DNA of 64,000 nt from Streptomyces sp. CGMCC 4.7035 (GTDB lineage Bacteria > Actinomycetota > Actinomycetes > Streptomycetales > Streptomycetaceae), in contig NZ_CP134053.1 in NCBI RefSeq assembly GCF_031583065.1, positions 806,001 to 870,000 on the forward strand, written 5' to 3'. The notes under the pieces were generated by a model. The model was not told the DNA's origin. It saw only the letters and a program-made list of their open reading frames with translations, and ran no database searches. Numbering within the stretch: the stretch's first letter is position 1; every line of letters begins with the position of its first letter. Positions 1 through 12,400 of this stretch are shown here, piece by piece. Position numbers and translations under genes: made by a program.

Positions 1-480
1 GCCGGGCATCCGCAGGTGGCGCAGGCCGAAGTGATCGTGCGGGAGGATGCGGTCGGGGACAAGCGCCTGGTCGCCTACGTCGTCCCCGTGGCCGGGGCCG
101 AGCCTGATCCGGTCGTGTTGCGGGAGTTCGCCGCGTCGCGGTTGCCGGAGTACATGGTGCCGTCGGCTGTGGTGCTGCTGGAGGCGTTGCCGCTCACGGT
201 CAACGGGAAGCTGGACCGCAAGGCCCTGCCCGCCCCCGACTTCGCCTCACTCACCGGCACCGGCCGTGGTCCCGCAAACGTCCGCGAGGAACTGCTGTGC
301 TTGGCGTTCGCTGAGGTCCTGGGCCTGGAGTCGGTCGGCGTCGAGGACGACTTCTTCGCCCTGGGCGGACACTCACTGCTCGCGGTGCGCCTGGTGGAGT
401 GGTTGCGGGTGCGGGGTGTGTCGGTGTCGGTGCGGGCGCTGTTCCTGTCGCCGACACCTGCGGGGTTGGCGGCTGCTTCC
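1..480 (+). other. Module 1 (partial): end of A1, T1
   Basis: Bases 1-240 encode the C-terminal part of an A domain ending in NGKLDR (codons from 202). The ten-residue pocket lies outside the window, so the substrate is unknown. T1 follows, with the GGHS phosphopantetheine serine at 373-375. T1 is the 'VEWLRVRG' subtype and is followed by a dual E/C-type domain, so residue 1 is predicted to be D-configured. Confidence 0.9.
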
Positions 481-3400
481 GGGCCGGTCACGGTGGTGGT
501 GCCGGAGAACCTGATCCCGGACGGCGCGCAGGGGATCACCCCGGACATGCTGCCGTTGGTGAAGCTGACCGAGGCCGAGGTTCAGGCTGTGCTCAGCGGT
601 GTCGAGGGTGGTGCGGGCAATGTGGCGGACGTCTATCCGCTTGCCCCGCTGCAGGAAGGGATCCTGTTCCATCATCTGCTGGCCGACAGCGGTCAGGACG
701 CCTATGTACTGCCCATGGTGGTCGAGTTCGACGACCGTTCCCGGCTGGACGGGTTCGTCGGGGCGTTGCAGCAGGTGATCGACCGGCACGACATCTTCCG
801 CACCTCGGTGGTGTGGCAGGGACTGCACGAGCCGGTGCAGGTGGTGTGGCGGTCCGTGACGCTGCCGGTGGCCGAGGTCGGCCTCCCTGTGAACAGCTCC
901 GATCCGACAGCGGATCTGGTGTCGGTGGTGGGGCTGTCGATGGATCTGGGGCGGGCGCCGCTGCTGGATCTGCATGTCACCGAGACTTCTGGTGGCCGGT
1001 GGCTGGGGTTGGTGCGGGTGCATCACCTGGTGCAGGACCACACTGCGATGGATGTCGTGCTGGAGGAGATCCAGACGATTCTGGCCGGGCGGGCAGCGGA
1101 GCTGCCGGAGCCGTTGCCGTTCCGGGACTTCGTGGCCCAGGCCAGGGCCGGGCTGGAGACCGGGGAGCATGAGGAGTTCTTCCGGGAGCTATTGGCCGGG
1201 GTGGATGAGCCGACCGCGGCGTTCGGGGTCAGCGATGTACGCGGGGATGGCTCAGGCGTGGTAAGGGCAAGCCTGCCGCTGGAAGCCGGTGTGGCGGTGC
1301 GGCTGCGGGACGTGTCGCGGCGGTTGGGCGCGAGTGCGGCGACGGTGCTGCATGTGGCGTGGGCGCGGGTGCTGTCGGTGGTGTCGGGCCGTGATGATGT
1401 GGTGTTCGGCACGGTGCTGTTCGGCCGGATGAACGCAGGCGCCGGCTCCGACCGGGTGCCCGGATTGTTCATCAACACCCTGCCGGTGCGCGTCCGCACC
1501 GGCGATCTCACCACTCTGGAAGCGGTCACCGCGATGCGGGCCCAATTGGCCGGGCTGCTGGAGCACGAGCACGCGCCGCTGGCGCTCGCCCAGCAGGTCA
1601 GTGCGGTGCCGGCCGACGAGCCGCTGTTCACCACGCTGTTCAACTACCGGCACAACGCAGGCGGGGGCCGGGACGAGTCCGACGGTGCCGGGTTCGAGGG
1701 TGTCCGGCAGGTGTTCTCCCGGGAGCGGACCAACTATCCGTTGTCCGTGTCGGTCGACGACGACGGTCACGACTTTGGCCTGGTCGTGGACGCGGTGGGT
1801 CCGATCGACCCTCAGGCGATGGCCGGGATGCTGCACACCATGGTCGACGGCGTGGTCTCGGCGTTGGAGGACGGTCTGGACGGCGGCGCACAGGTGCCCC
1901 TGTCCGCGCTCGATGCGCTGTCCCTTGATGAGCGGCGTCGGGTGTTGGTCGAGTGGAACGACACCGATGCGGTGGTGCCGGAGTCCACGTTGCCGGAGTT
2001 GTTCGCGGTGCAGGTGGAGCGGGCCCCGGACGCGGTGGCGGTGGTGTTCGAGGGTGAGTCGGTGTCGTACGCGGAGCTGGATGTGCGGGCGAATCGTCTG
2101 GCGCAGTACCTGGCCGACCGGGGTGTCGGCCGGGAGTCGGTCGTGGCGGTGTGCCTGGACCGCGGTGCTGACCTGGTTGTGGCGCTGCTGGCGGTGTGGA
2201 AGGCCGGAGCGGTGTATCTGCCGGTGGATGTGGCGTTGCCGACGGAGCGAGTCGAGTTCATGGTGGCGGACTCGGGTGCGGTGATGGTGCTGGATGAGAT
2301 TCCTGATCTTTCCGGTATCGAGACCTGGCCGACGCCGCTGCTGACACCTGATCAGCTGGCCTATGTCATCTACACGTCGGGTACCACGGGGCGTCCCAAG
2401 GGTGTCGCTGTCGCGCACCGCAGCCTCGCGAACCTCGCGTCGTCACACGGTCGGACGATGTATGACGTGCCAGAGGTGTTGCGGGTCGCCTTCACGACTT
2501 CTGCGTCCTTCGACGCGAGCTTGGACCAGCTGTGCTGCCTGTTCTTCGGCCATGAGCTGCACGTTGCCGGCGATACGGTCCGGAACGATCCGGCGGCTAT
2601 GGTCGACTGGCTGTCCGAACACGAGATCAACTTCCTTGAGGCCGTTCCGTCGTATCTGATGGCTCTGGTCGACTACGGGCTGTTGGAGTTGCCGCACCTG
2701 TGGCGTGTGGTGGCAGGCGGCGAGGCGGTGTCACAGGACTTGTGGAACCGTCTGACAGGCGCCTCAGTGGAGTGTTTCAACTTCTACGGTCCTACGGAGT
2801 GCACCGTGGACGTGGCGGTTGCTCGGTTGACCTCCGGCTCCCCCCTCATCGGTCGCCCAGTGCTCAACACGAGGGCCTTCGTGTTGGATGAGCGGCTTGC
2901 TCCGGTGCCGGTCGGCGTGGCCGGTGAGCTGTATGTCGCGGGCGTACAGCTGGCGCGCGGGTACGTGGGTCGGGCGGGGCTGACGGCGGAGCGGTTCGTC
3001 GCCGACCCGTTCGACACTGCTGGTGCGGGTGGCCGGTTGTACCGGACCGGGGATGTGGTGCGCTGGAACGCTGATGGTGATCTGGTGTTCGTGGGCCGGG
3101 CTGATGAGCAGGTGAAGATCCGTGGTTTCCGGATCGAGCCGGGCGAGATCGAGACGGTGCTCGCCGCGCATCCGCAGGTCGCCCGGGCCGCGGTGATCGC
3201 GCGGGAGGACACGGTCGGCGACAAGCGCCTGGTCGCTTACATCGTCCCGGCGGACAGCGATGGCGCTGTCGTCGGCACATTGCCGGCCTCGTTGCGGGAG
3301 TTCGCCGGGTCGCGGCTGCCGGAGTACATGGTGCCCTCGGCCGTGGTGGTGCTGGAGGCGCTGCCGTTGTCGGCGAACGGCAAGCTGGACCGTCGGGCTC

Positions 3401-6400
3401 TGCCTGCTCCGGACTTCGCCTCGCTGACCGGGGCTGGTCGTGGTCCGGCGAACGTGCGCGAGGAGTTGTTGTGCCAGGCGTTCGCCGAGGTCCTGGGGCT
3501 TGAGTCGGTCGGTGTGGAGGACGACTTCTTCGCGCTGGGCGGGCATTCGCTGCTGGCGGTGCGCCTGGTCAGCCGGGTGCGGGCCATGCTCGGGGTGGAG
3601 CTGCCGTTGCGGGCCTTGTTCGAGGCGCCGACGGTGGCCGGGCTGGCGGCGCGGTTGCCGGGGGCCGGGGTGGCGCGGGCCGCGCTGGTGCCGCAGACAC
3701 GTTCCGAGCGGTTGCCGCTGTCGTTCGCGCAGCAGCGCCTGTGGTTCATCGGCCAGCTGGAGGGCCCGAGCGCGACCTACAACATTCCGACGGCGATACG
3801 CCTGTCCGGTGACCTGGACAAGGCGGCACTCGCGGCGGCGTTGCGGGATGTGATCGGCCGGCACGAGGTGCTGCGCACGGTCTTCCCTACCGCCGGCGGA
3901 CAGCCGTTCCAGCAGATCCTCGCCGTCGACGACCTGGTCTGGGATCTCGAGTTCGTCGAGCTCGCGGCCGGGGAGCTGCTGCCGGACGCGGTTGCACGGG
4001 CGAGGGAGTACGTCTTCGATCTGGCATCCGAGGTGCCGGTGCGGGCCTGGCTGTTCACCGCCGGGCCGGATGAGCACGTCCTCGTGGTGGTCGTGCACCA
4101 CATCGCCACCGACGGCTGGTCGTCCGACCCGCTGGCACGGGACGTCTCGGCCGCGTACGCGGCCCGCCTTGAGGGCCGGGCTCCGGTGTGGGAGCCGTTG
4201 CCGGTGCAGTACGCGGACTACGCGCTGTGGCAGCGCGAGCTGCTGGGCAGCGAGGACGACCCGGACAGTGTGATCTCACGCCAGGTCGCATTCTGGCGAT
4301 CGGCGTTGGCTGGGATGCCGGAGGAGCTGGCGTTGCCGGTGGACCTGCAGCGTCCGGCGGTGGCGAGCCGTCGTGGGCACAGCGTGCCGTTGCAGGTGTC
4401 GGCTGATGTGCACGCGCGGCTGCTTGCGGTGGCGCGTGAGCAGGGTGTGACGGTGTTCATGGTGGTGCAGGCCGCGCTGGCGGTGCTGCTGTCGAAGCTG
4501 GGCGCCGGTGAGGACATTCCGATCGGTGCGGCGGTCGCCGGGCGCACGGACGAGGCCTTGGATGATCTGGTCGGGTTCTTCGTCAACACGCTGGTGATGC
4601 GTACGGATCTGTCGGGGGACCCGGCGTTCACCGAGGTGCTGGCTCGGGTGCGCCAGGCCGGTCTGGCCGGGTTCGAGCACCAGGACGTGCCGTTCGAGCG
4701 TCTGGTGGAGGAGCTGGCTCCTTCCCGCTCGCTGTCGCGGCATCCGTTGTTCCAGGTGATGCTCACGCTGCAGAACAACGCCGAGGCGGAGCTGGACCTG
4801 CCCGGTTTGAGCACGCAGGGGATTTCCGCGGGCCAGCCGGCGGCGAGGTTCGACCTGGAGTTGAGCCTGGGTGAGGTCTTCGACGCCGATGGTCTTTCGG
4901 ACGGGCTTCGTGGCGATTTGATCGGGTCGGCGGATCTGTTCGAGGCCGGCAGTGTGGTGGTGATCGCCGAGCGTCTGGTGCGGGTGCTGGAGGCGGTGGC
5001 CGCCGATCCGTTCGTGCCGGTGTCCGGGGTGGATGTGCTGGATGGCACGGAGCTGGACCGGGTGCTGGTCCAGTGGAATGACACTGCGGCTGAGGTTCCG
5101 GCGGGGACGTTGCCGGGGTTGTTCGCGGCGCAGGTGGCGCGGACGCCGGATGCGGTGGCGGTGGTGTTCGAGGGTGAGTCGGTCTCGTACGCGGAGTTGG
5201 ATGCGCGGGCGAATCGTCTGGCCCGAGTGCTGGCCGGCCGGGGTGTGGGTGCGGAGTCGGTCGTGGCGGTGTGCCTGGACCGTGGCGTGGACATGGTCGT
5301 GGCATTGCTGGCGGTGTTGAAGGCCGGGGGCGCGTATCTGCCCATCGACCCGGAACTGCCGGCGGAGCGGGTCGCGTTCATGCTGGCTGATGCGGGTGCG
5401 GTGTGTGTGGTCACCGATGGCGCCTGCGCGGCTGTGGTGGGCGCGGGTGCGGGTGCGGGTGCGGGTGCGGGTGCGGTGCCGGTGGTGGTCGTGAACGATC
5501 CGCGGGTGGCTGCGGAGGTGTCGTCGATGTCTGCCGAGGCATTGGACGTCCGCGTGGTGCCGGGGCATGCGGCGTATGTGATCTATACGTCGGGTTCGAC
5601 GGGTGTGCCGAAGGGTGTGGTGGTCTCGCATGCGGGGATTGTGAACCGGTTGGGGTGGATGCAGGACCGGTTCGGCCTGGCGGTGGGGGATCGGGTGCTG
5701 CACAAGACGCCGTTCGGTTTCGATGTGTCGGTGTGGGAGTTGTTCTGGCCGTTGCTGCAGGGTGCGGTGATGGTGGTGGCCCGTCCGGGTGGTCATCGGG
5801 ATCCGGGGTATGTCGCGGAACTGGTCCGTGAGCAGCGGGTGGACACGGTGCATTTCGTGCCGTCGATGCTGGAGGCGTTCCTTGCGGCGCCGCAGGCTCG
5901 GGAGTGCGGCTCGTTGCGGCGGGTGGTGTGTTCGGGCGAGGCGTTGGGTGCCGGCGTCCGGGACCGGTTCTTCTCCGTGTTCGGTGAGGGAGCTGGCCTG
6001 TTCAACTTGTACGGTCCGACCGAGGCGTCGGTGGACGTGACCGAGTACCGGGTCGAGGCGGATGGGTCGGGTGTGGTGCCGATCGGGCGTCCGGTGGCGA
6101 ACACGCGGGTGTTCGTGCTGGATGAGCGGATGCGTCCGGTGCCGGTGGGGGTGGCTGGTGAGTTGTATCTGGCGGGTGTGCAGCTGGCGCGTGGGTATGT
6201 GGGGCGTGCGGGTCTGACGGCGGAGCGGTTCGTCGCCGATCCGTTCGATGCCACCGATGCCGGTGGCGGCCGGTTGTATCGCACCGGGGATGTGGTGCGC
6301 TGGGATGCCGACGGTGATCTGGTGTATCTGGGCCGGGCCGATGAGCAGGTCAAGGTCCGTGGTTTCCGGATCGAGCCGGGTGAGATCGAAGCGGTGATCG

Positions 6401-9400
6401 CCGGGCATCCGCAGGTCGCCCAGACCGCGGTCATCGCCAGGGAAGACAGCGCTGGGGACAAGCGGCTGGTCGCCTACGTCGTCCCTGTGGCAGGGGCGGA
6501 AGTGGATCCGGTCGTGCTGCGGGAGTTCGCCGGGGCGAGGCTGCCGGAGTACATGGTGCCCTCGGCGGTGCTGGCGCTGGACGCGTTGCCGCTGACGGTG
6601 AACGGGAAGCTGGACCGGCGGGCCCTGCCCGCGCCCGACTTCGCGGCCATCGCCGGCTCAGGTCGTGGCCCGGCGAATGTGCGCGAGGAGATTCTCTGCC
6701 AGGGCTTCGCCGAGGTCCTCGGGCTCGAGTCCGTCGGCGTCGAGGACGACTTCTTCGCCCTGGGCGGTCACTCGCTGCTGGCGGTCCGCTTGGTGGAGTG
6801 GTTGCGGGTGCGGGGTGTGTCGGTGTCGGTGCGGGCGTTGTTCGTCTCGCCGACGCCGGCGGGTCTGGCGGCCACCTCGGGTGCGGTGTCGGTGGTGGTG
6901 CCGGAGAACCTGATCCCGGACGGGGCGCAGGTGATCATCCCGGAGATGCTGCCGCTGGTCGAGCTGACCGAGGCCGAGGTCCAGGCCGTGGTCGGTACGG
7001 TCGAGGGCGGTGCGGCGAATGTGGCGGACATTTATCCGTTGGCTCCGCTGCAGGAAGGCATCTTCTTCCACCACCTGCTTTCCGATGGCGGGGATGACGC
7101 CTATGTCACACCGCTCGTGCTCGAGTTCGACGGCCGCTCCCGGCTGGACGGGTTCGTCTCGGCGTTGCAGCAGGTGATCGACCGGCATGACGTGTTCCGC
7201 ACCTCGGTGGTGTGGCAGGGGCTGCGTGAGCCGGTCCAGGTGGTGTGGCGGTCCGCGACACTGCCCGCCACCGAGGTGACCCTTGCCGCCGATGCCGCGG
7301 ATCCGGTGTCGGAGTTGGTGGCGTCGGTCGGGCTGTCGATGGATCTGGGGCGGGCGCCGCTGCTGGATCTGCACGTCGCCGAAGCTTCCGGCGGCCGGTG
7401 GCTGGGGTTGGTGCGGGTGCATCACCTGGTGCAGGACCACACCGCGATGGACGTGGTCTACGACGAGGTGCAGACGATCCTGGCGGGTCGTGCCGAGACG
7501 CTTGTGGAGCCGTTGCCGTTCCGGGACTTCGTGGCCCAGGCCCGTGCCGGTCTCGACACAGGGGAGCACGAGGAGTTCTTCCGCGAGCTGCTGGCCGGGG
7601 TGGACGAGCCGACCGCGCCGTTCGGTGTCAGCGACGTACGCGGTGACGGCTCGGGCGTGGTACGGGCGAACCTGCCCGTGGATCCCGAGCTGGCGGTGCG
7701 CTTGCGGGAGATGTCCCGTCGGCTGGGGGCAAGCCCGGCCACGGTGATGCATGTGGCGTGGTCGCGGGTGCTGGCGGTGGTCTCCGGCCGTGACGACGTC
7801 GTCTTCGGCACCGTGCTGTTCGGCCGGATGAACGCCGGCGCCGGCTCCGACCGGGTACCCGGCCTGTTCATGAACACCCTCCCGGTGCGGGTGCGCACCA
7901 CCGAACTCAACACCCTGGACGCGGTCACAGGGATGCGTGGCCAGCTGGCCGGGCTGCTGGAGCACGAGCACGCGCCGCTGGCGCTGGCCCAGCGGGTCAG
8001 CGGGGTGCCGGCCGATGAGCCGTTGTTCGCTGCGCTGTTCAACTACCGGCACAACGCCGTCGGCGGGGCGCAGGGTGCCGGCGGGGACGGCGGGTTCGAA
8101 GGCATCCGGGACGTGTTCGTCCAGGAGCGGACGAACTATCCGCTGACGGTGTCGGTCGACGACAGCGGCGGTGAGCGGTTCGGTCTGGTGGTGGATGCGG
8201 TCGGGCCGATCGATCCGCAGGCGGTGGCCGGGATGCTGCACAGCGCGGTCGGCGGTGTGGTGTCCGCGCTGGAGAACGCTCTGAACGGCGGCGTGCAGGT
8301 GCCGCTGTCGGCCGTGGGCGTACTGGACGCCGCGGAGTTGGACCAGGTGCTGCGTCAGTGGAACGACACGGCGGTCGAGGTGCCGTCCGCGACGTTGCCG
8401 GGGTTGTTCGCGGGGCAGGTGGCGCGGACGCCGGATGCGCCGGCGGTGGTGTTCGAGGGCGAGTCCGTCTCCTACGGGGAGCTGGATGCGCGTGCGAACC
8501 GTCTGGCCCGTTACCTGTCGGGCCGGGGTGTGGGTCCGGAGTCGGTCGTCGCGGTGATGATGGAACGCGGCGTGGAGATGGTGGTGGCGCTGCTGGCCGT
8601 GTTGAAGGCCGGGGCTGCGTATCTGCCGGTGGATCCGGAACTGCCCGCCGAGCGGGTGTCGTTCATGCTGGCCGATGCCGGCGTGGTCGCTGTCGTCACC
8701 GGTGCTGGTCTCTCGGGTGTGGATGCCGGTTCGGTGCCGGTGGTGGCGTTGGATGAGCCGGGTGTGGTGTCGGCGGTGTCGTCGTTGTCCGATGCTGATC
8801 CTGGGGTGTCGGTGGTGTCGGGGCATGCGGCGTATGTGATTTATACGTCGGGGTCGACGGGGTTGCCGAAGGGTGTGGTGGTTTCGCATGCGGGGATTGT
8901 GAACCGGTTGGTGTGGATGCAGGCGCGGTTCGGTCTTGGGGTCGGGGACCGGGTGTTGCACAAGACGCCGTTCGGTTTCGATGTGTCGGTGTGGGAGTTG
9001 TTCTGGCCGTTGGTGCAGGGTGCGGTGATGGTGGTGGCCCGGCCGGGTGGTCATCGGGATCCGGGGTATGTGGCGGGGTTGATCCGTGATGAGCGGGTGG
9101 ACACGGTGCATTTTGTGCCTTCGATGCTGGAGGCGTTCCTGGGTGTGGTGGGGGCGGGGGAGTGTGGGTCGCTGCGTCGGGTGGTGTGTTCGGGTGAGGC
9201 GTTGGGTGCTGGGGTGCGGGACCGGTTCTTCGGGGTGTTCGGTTCGGCGGTGGGGTTGTTCAATCTGTACGGTCCGACCGAGGCGTCGGTGGATGTGACC
9301 GGTCATGGGGTGGTGGCTGACGGGGCGTCGGTGGTGCCGATCGGGCGTCCGGTGTTCAACACGCGGGTGTTCGTGCTGGATGAGCGGCTTGCTCCGGTGC

Positions 9401-12400
9401 CGGTGGGGGTGGCGGGTGAGTTGTATCTGGCTGGTGTGCAGTTGGCGCGGGGGTATGTGGGGCGTGCGGGTCTGACCGGTGAGCGGTTCGTCGCCGACCC
9501 GTTCGACACCACTGCCGGTGGTGGTGGGCGTTTGTACCGGACCGGGGATGTGGTGCGGTGGGACGCCGATGGTGATCTGGTGTATCTGGGGCGTGCGGAT
9601 GAGCAGGTGAAGATCCGTGGGTATCGGATCGAGCCGGGCGAGATCCAGGCGGTCATCGCCGAGCACCCGCAGGTCGCGCAGGCGGCCGTGATCGCGCGGG
9701 AGGATGTGGGCGGGGACAAGCGTCTGGTCGCCTACGTCGTCCCGGCAACCGGAGCGGAAGCCGATCCGGCAGTCCTGCGGGAGCATGTCGCTTCGCGTCT
9801 GCCGGAGTACATGGTTCCGGCTGCGGTGGTGGTGCTGGACGCGCTGCCGCTGACGCCCAACGGGAAGCTGGACCGGCGGGCCCTGCCCGCACCGGACTTC
9901 GCGTCCGCAGCCGGTTCCGGTCGCGGCCCGGCCAACGTCCGCGAGGAACTGCTGTGCCAGGCGTTCGCGGAGGTTCTGGGGCTGGAGTCGGTCGGTGTCG
10001 ATGACGACTTCTTCGCTCTGGGCGGTCATTCTCTGCTGGCGGTGCGGCTGGTGGAGTGGTTGCGGGTGCGGGGTGTGTCGGTGTCGGTGCGGGCGCTGTT
10101 CGTCTCGCCGACGCCGGCGGGTCTGGCGGCCACCTCGGGTGCGGTGTCGGTGGTGGTGCCGGAGAACCTGATCCCGGACGGGGCGCAGGTGATCACGCCG
10201 GAGATGCTGCCGCTGGTCGAGTTGACCGAGGCCGAGGTCCAGGCCGTGGTCGGCACGGTCGAGGGCGGTGCGGCGAACGTGGCGGACGTCTATCCGCTGG
10301 CCCCGCTGCAGGAAGGCATCTTCTTCCACCACCTGCTGGCCGACGGCGGCCAGGACGCCTACGTGTCGCCTACGGTGATCGAGTTCGACGGCCGTTCCCG
10401 GCTCGACGGGTTGATCTCCGCGTTGCAGCAGGTGATCGACCGGCACGATGTGTTCCGCACGTCGGTGGTGTGGCAGGGACTGCGTGAGCCGGTCCAGGTG
10501 GTGTGGCGGTCCGCGACACTGCCCGTCACCGAGGTAACCCTTGCCGCCGATGCCGCGGATGATGCCGTGGACCCGGTGTCGGAGCTGGTGGCGTCGGTCG
10601 GCCTGTCGATGGATCTGGGCCGGGCGCCGCTGCTGGATCTGCACGTCACCGAGGCTTCTGGCGGTCGGTTGCTGGGGTTGGTGAGGGTGCATCACCTGGT
10701 GCAGGACCACACCGCGTTGGACATCGTGCTGGACGAGGTGCGCACGATCCTGGCCGGACACATCGACGGACTTCCGGAGCCGTTGCCGTTCCGGGACTTC
10801 GTGGCGCAGGCCCGGTCCGGTCTCAGCGATGAGGAGCACCAGGAGTTCTTCCGGGAGCTGCTCGCCGGGGTGGACGAGCCGACCGCCGCATTCGGTGTCA
10901 GTGACGTGCGCGGTGACGGCTCGGCCGTGGTACGGGCGAACCTGCCCGTGGATGCCGACTTGGCGGTGCGGTTGCGTGAGGCGGCCCGTCGGCTGGGGGC
11001 CAGCCCGGCCACCGTGGTGCATGTGGCGTGGTCGCGTGTGCTGGCCGTGGTCTCCGGCCGTGACGACGTCGTCTTCGGCACCGTGCTGTTCGGCCGGATG
11101 AACGCCGGTGCCGGCTCGGACCGGGTGATGGGGTTGTTCATGAACACCCTGCCGGTGCGGGTGCGCACCGCGGAACTCGACGTACAGGCCGCGGTTATGG
11201 CGATGCGCGGTCAGCTGGCCGGGCTGTTGGAGCACGAGCACGCGCCGCTGGCGCTGGCCCAGCGGGTCAGCGAGGTGCCGGCCGATGAGCCGCTGTTCAC
11301 CGCGCTGTTCAACTACCGGCACAACACCGCAGGTAGAACTCGGAGCACTCGAGAGGTTGAAGCGGCCCAGGACGGCGCGTTCGAGGGTCTCCGGCCGGTG
11401 TTCGCCCGGGAAGCCAGCAACTATCCGCTGACTGTGTCGGTCGACGACAACAGTGACAGTTTCGGTCTCGTCGTGGATGCGGTCGGGCCGATCGATCCGC
11501 AGGCCGTGGCCGGGATGCTGCTCACCGCTGTCGACGGCGTGGTGTCCGCGCTGGAGAACGCTCTGGACGACGGCGTGCAGGTGCCGCTGTCGGCCGTGGG
11601 CGTGCTCGACGCCGCTGAGCTGGACCAGGTGCTGCGTCAGTGGAACGACACGGCGGTCGAGGTGCCGTCCGCGACGTTGCCGGGGTTGTTCGCGGCGCAG
11701 GTGGCGCGGACGCCGGATGCGCCGGCGGTGATGTTCGAGGGCGAGTCCGTCTCCTACGGGGAGCTGGATACGCGTGCGAACCGCTTGGCCCGCTATCTGT
11801 CGGGGCTGGGTGTGGGAGCGGAGTCGGTGGTGGGGGTGTGTCTGCCGCGTGGGGTGGACATGGTGGTGGCGCTGCTGGCCGTGTTGAAGGCCGGGGGTGC
11901 GTATCTGCCGATCGACCCGGAGCTGCCCGCGGAGCGGATCGCGTTTGTGCTGGCTGATGCGGGTGCGGTGTGTGTGCTGACGGTCTCCGAGGTGGCCGGG
12001 GTGCTGCCGGCGCCGGAGGGTGTGTCGGTGCCGGTGGTGGTGCTGGACGAGCCGCGGGTGGTGGCTGCGGTGTCGTCGTTGTCCGGTGGGTCCGTGCCGG
12101 TGTCATTGGTGTCGGGGCAGTTGGCGTATGTGATCTATACGTCGGGGTCGACTGGTGTGCCGAAGGGGGTTGGGGTTGCGCATGGGGCGTTGGTGAATTT
12201 CCTGGCCGGTATGCAGGCCCGGTTCGGGCTGGGGGTCGGGGACCGGCTGGTGGCGGTGACTACGGTCGGGTTCGATATTGCGGGTTTGGAGTTGTATCTG
12301 CCGTTGGTCAATGGTGCGGCTGTGGTGCTTGCCGGTCGGGAGCAGGTGCGTGATCCGCGGTTGTTGCGGGCGTTGGTGCGTTCGTGTGGTGCGACGGTGG

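Noticed and set aside
16..30. GTG at 16 as the start of gene 1.
   Set aside because: The frame is open from base 1 and the residues on both sides belong to the conserved end of an A domain ([14 protein letters not shown]), so this is an internal valine.
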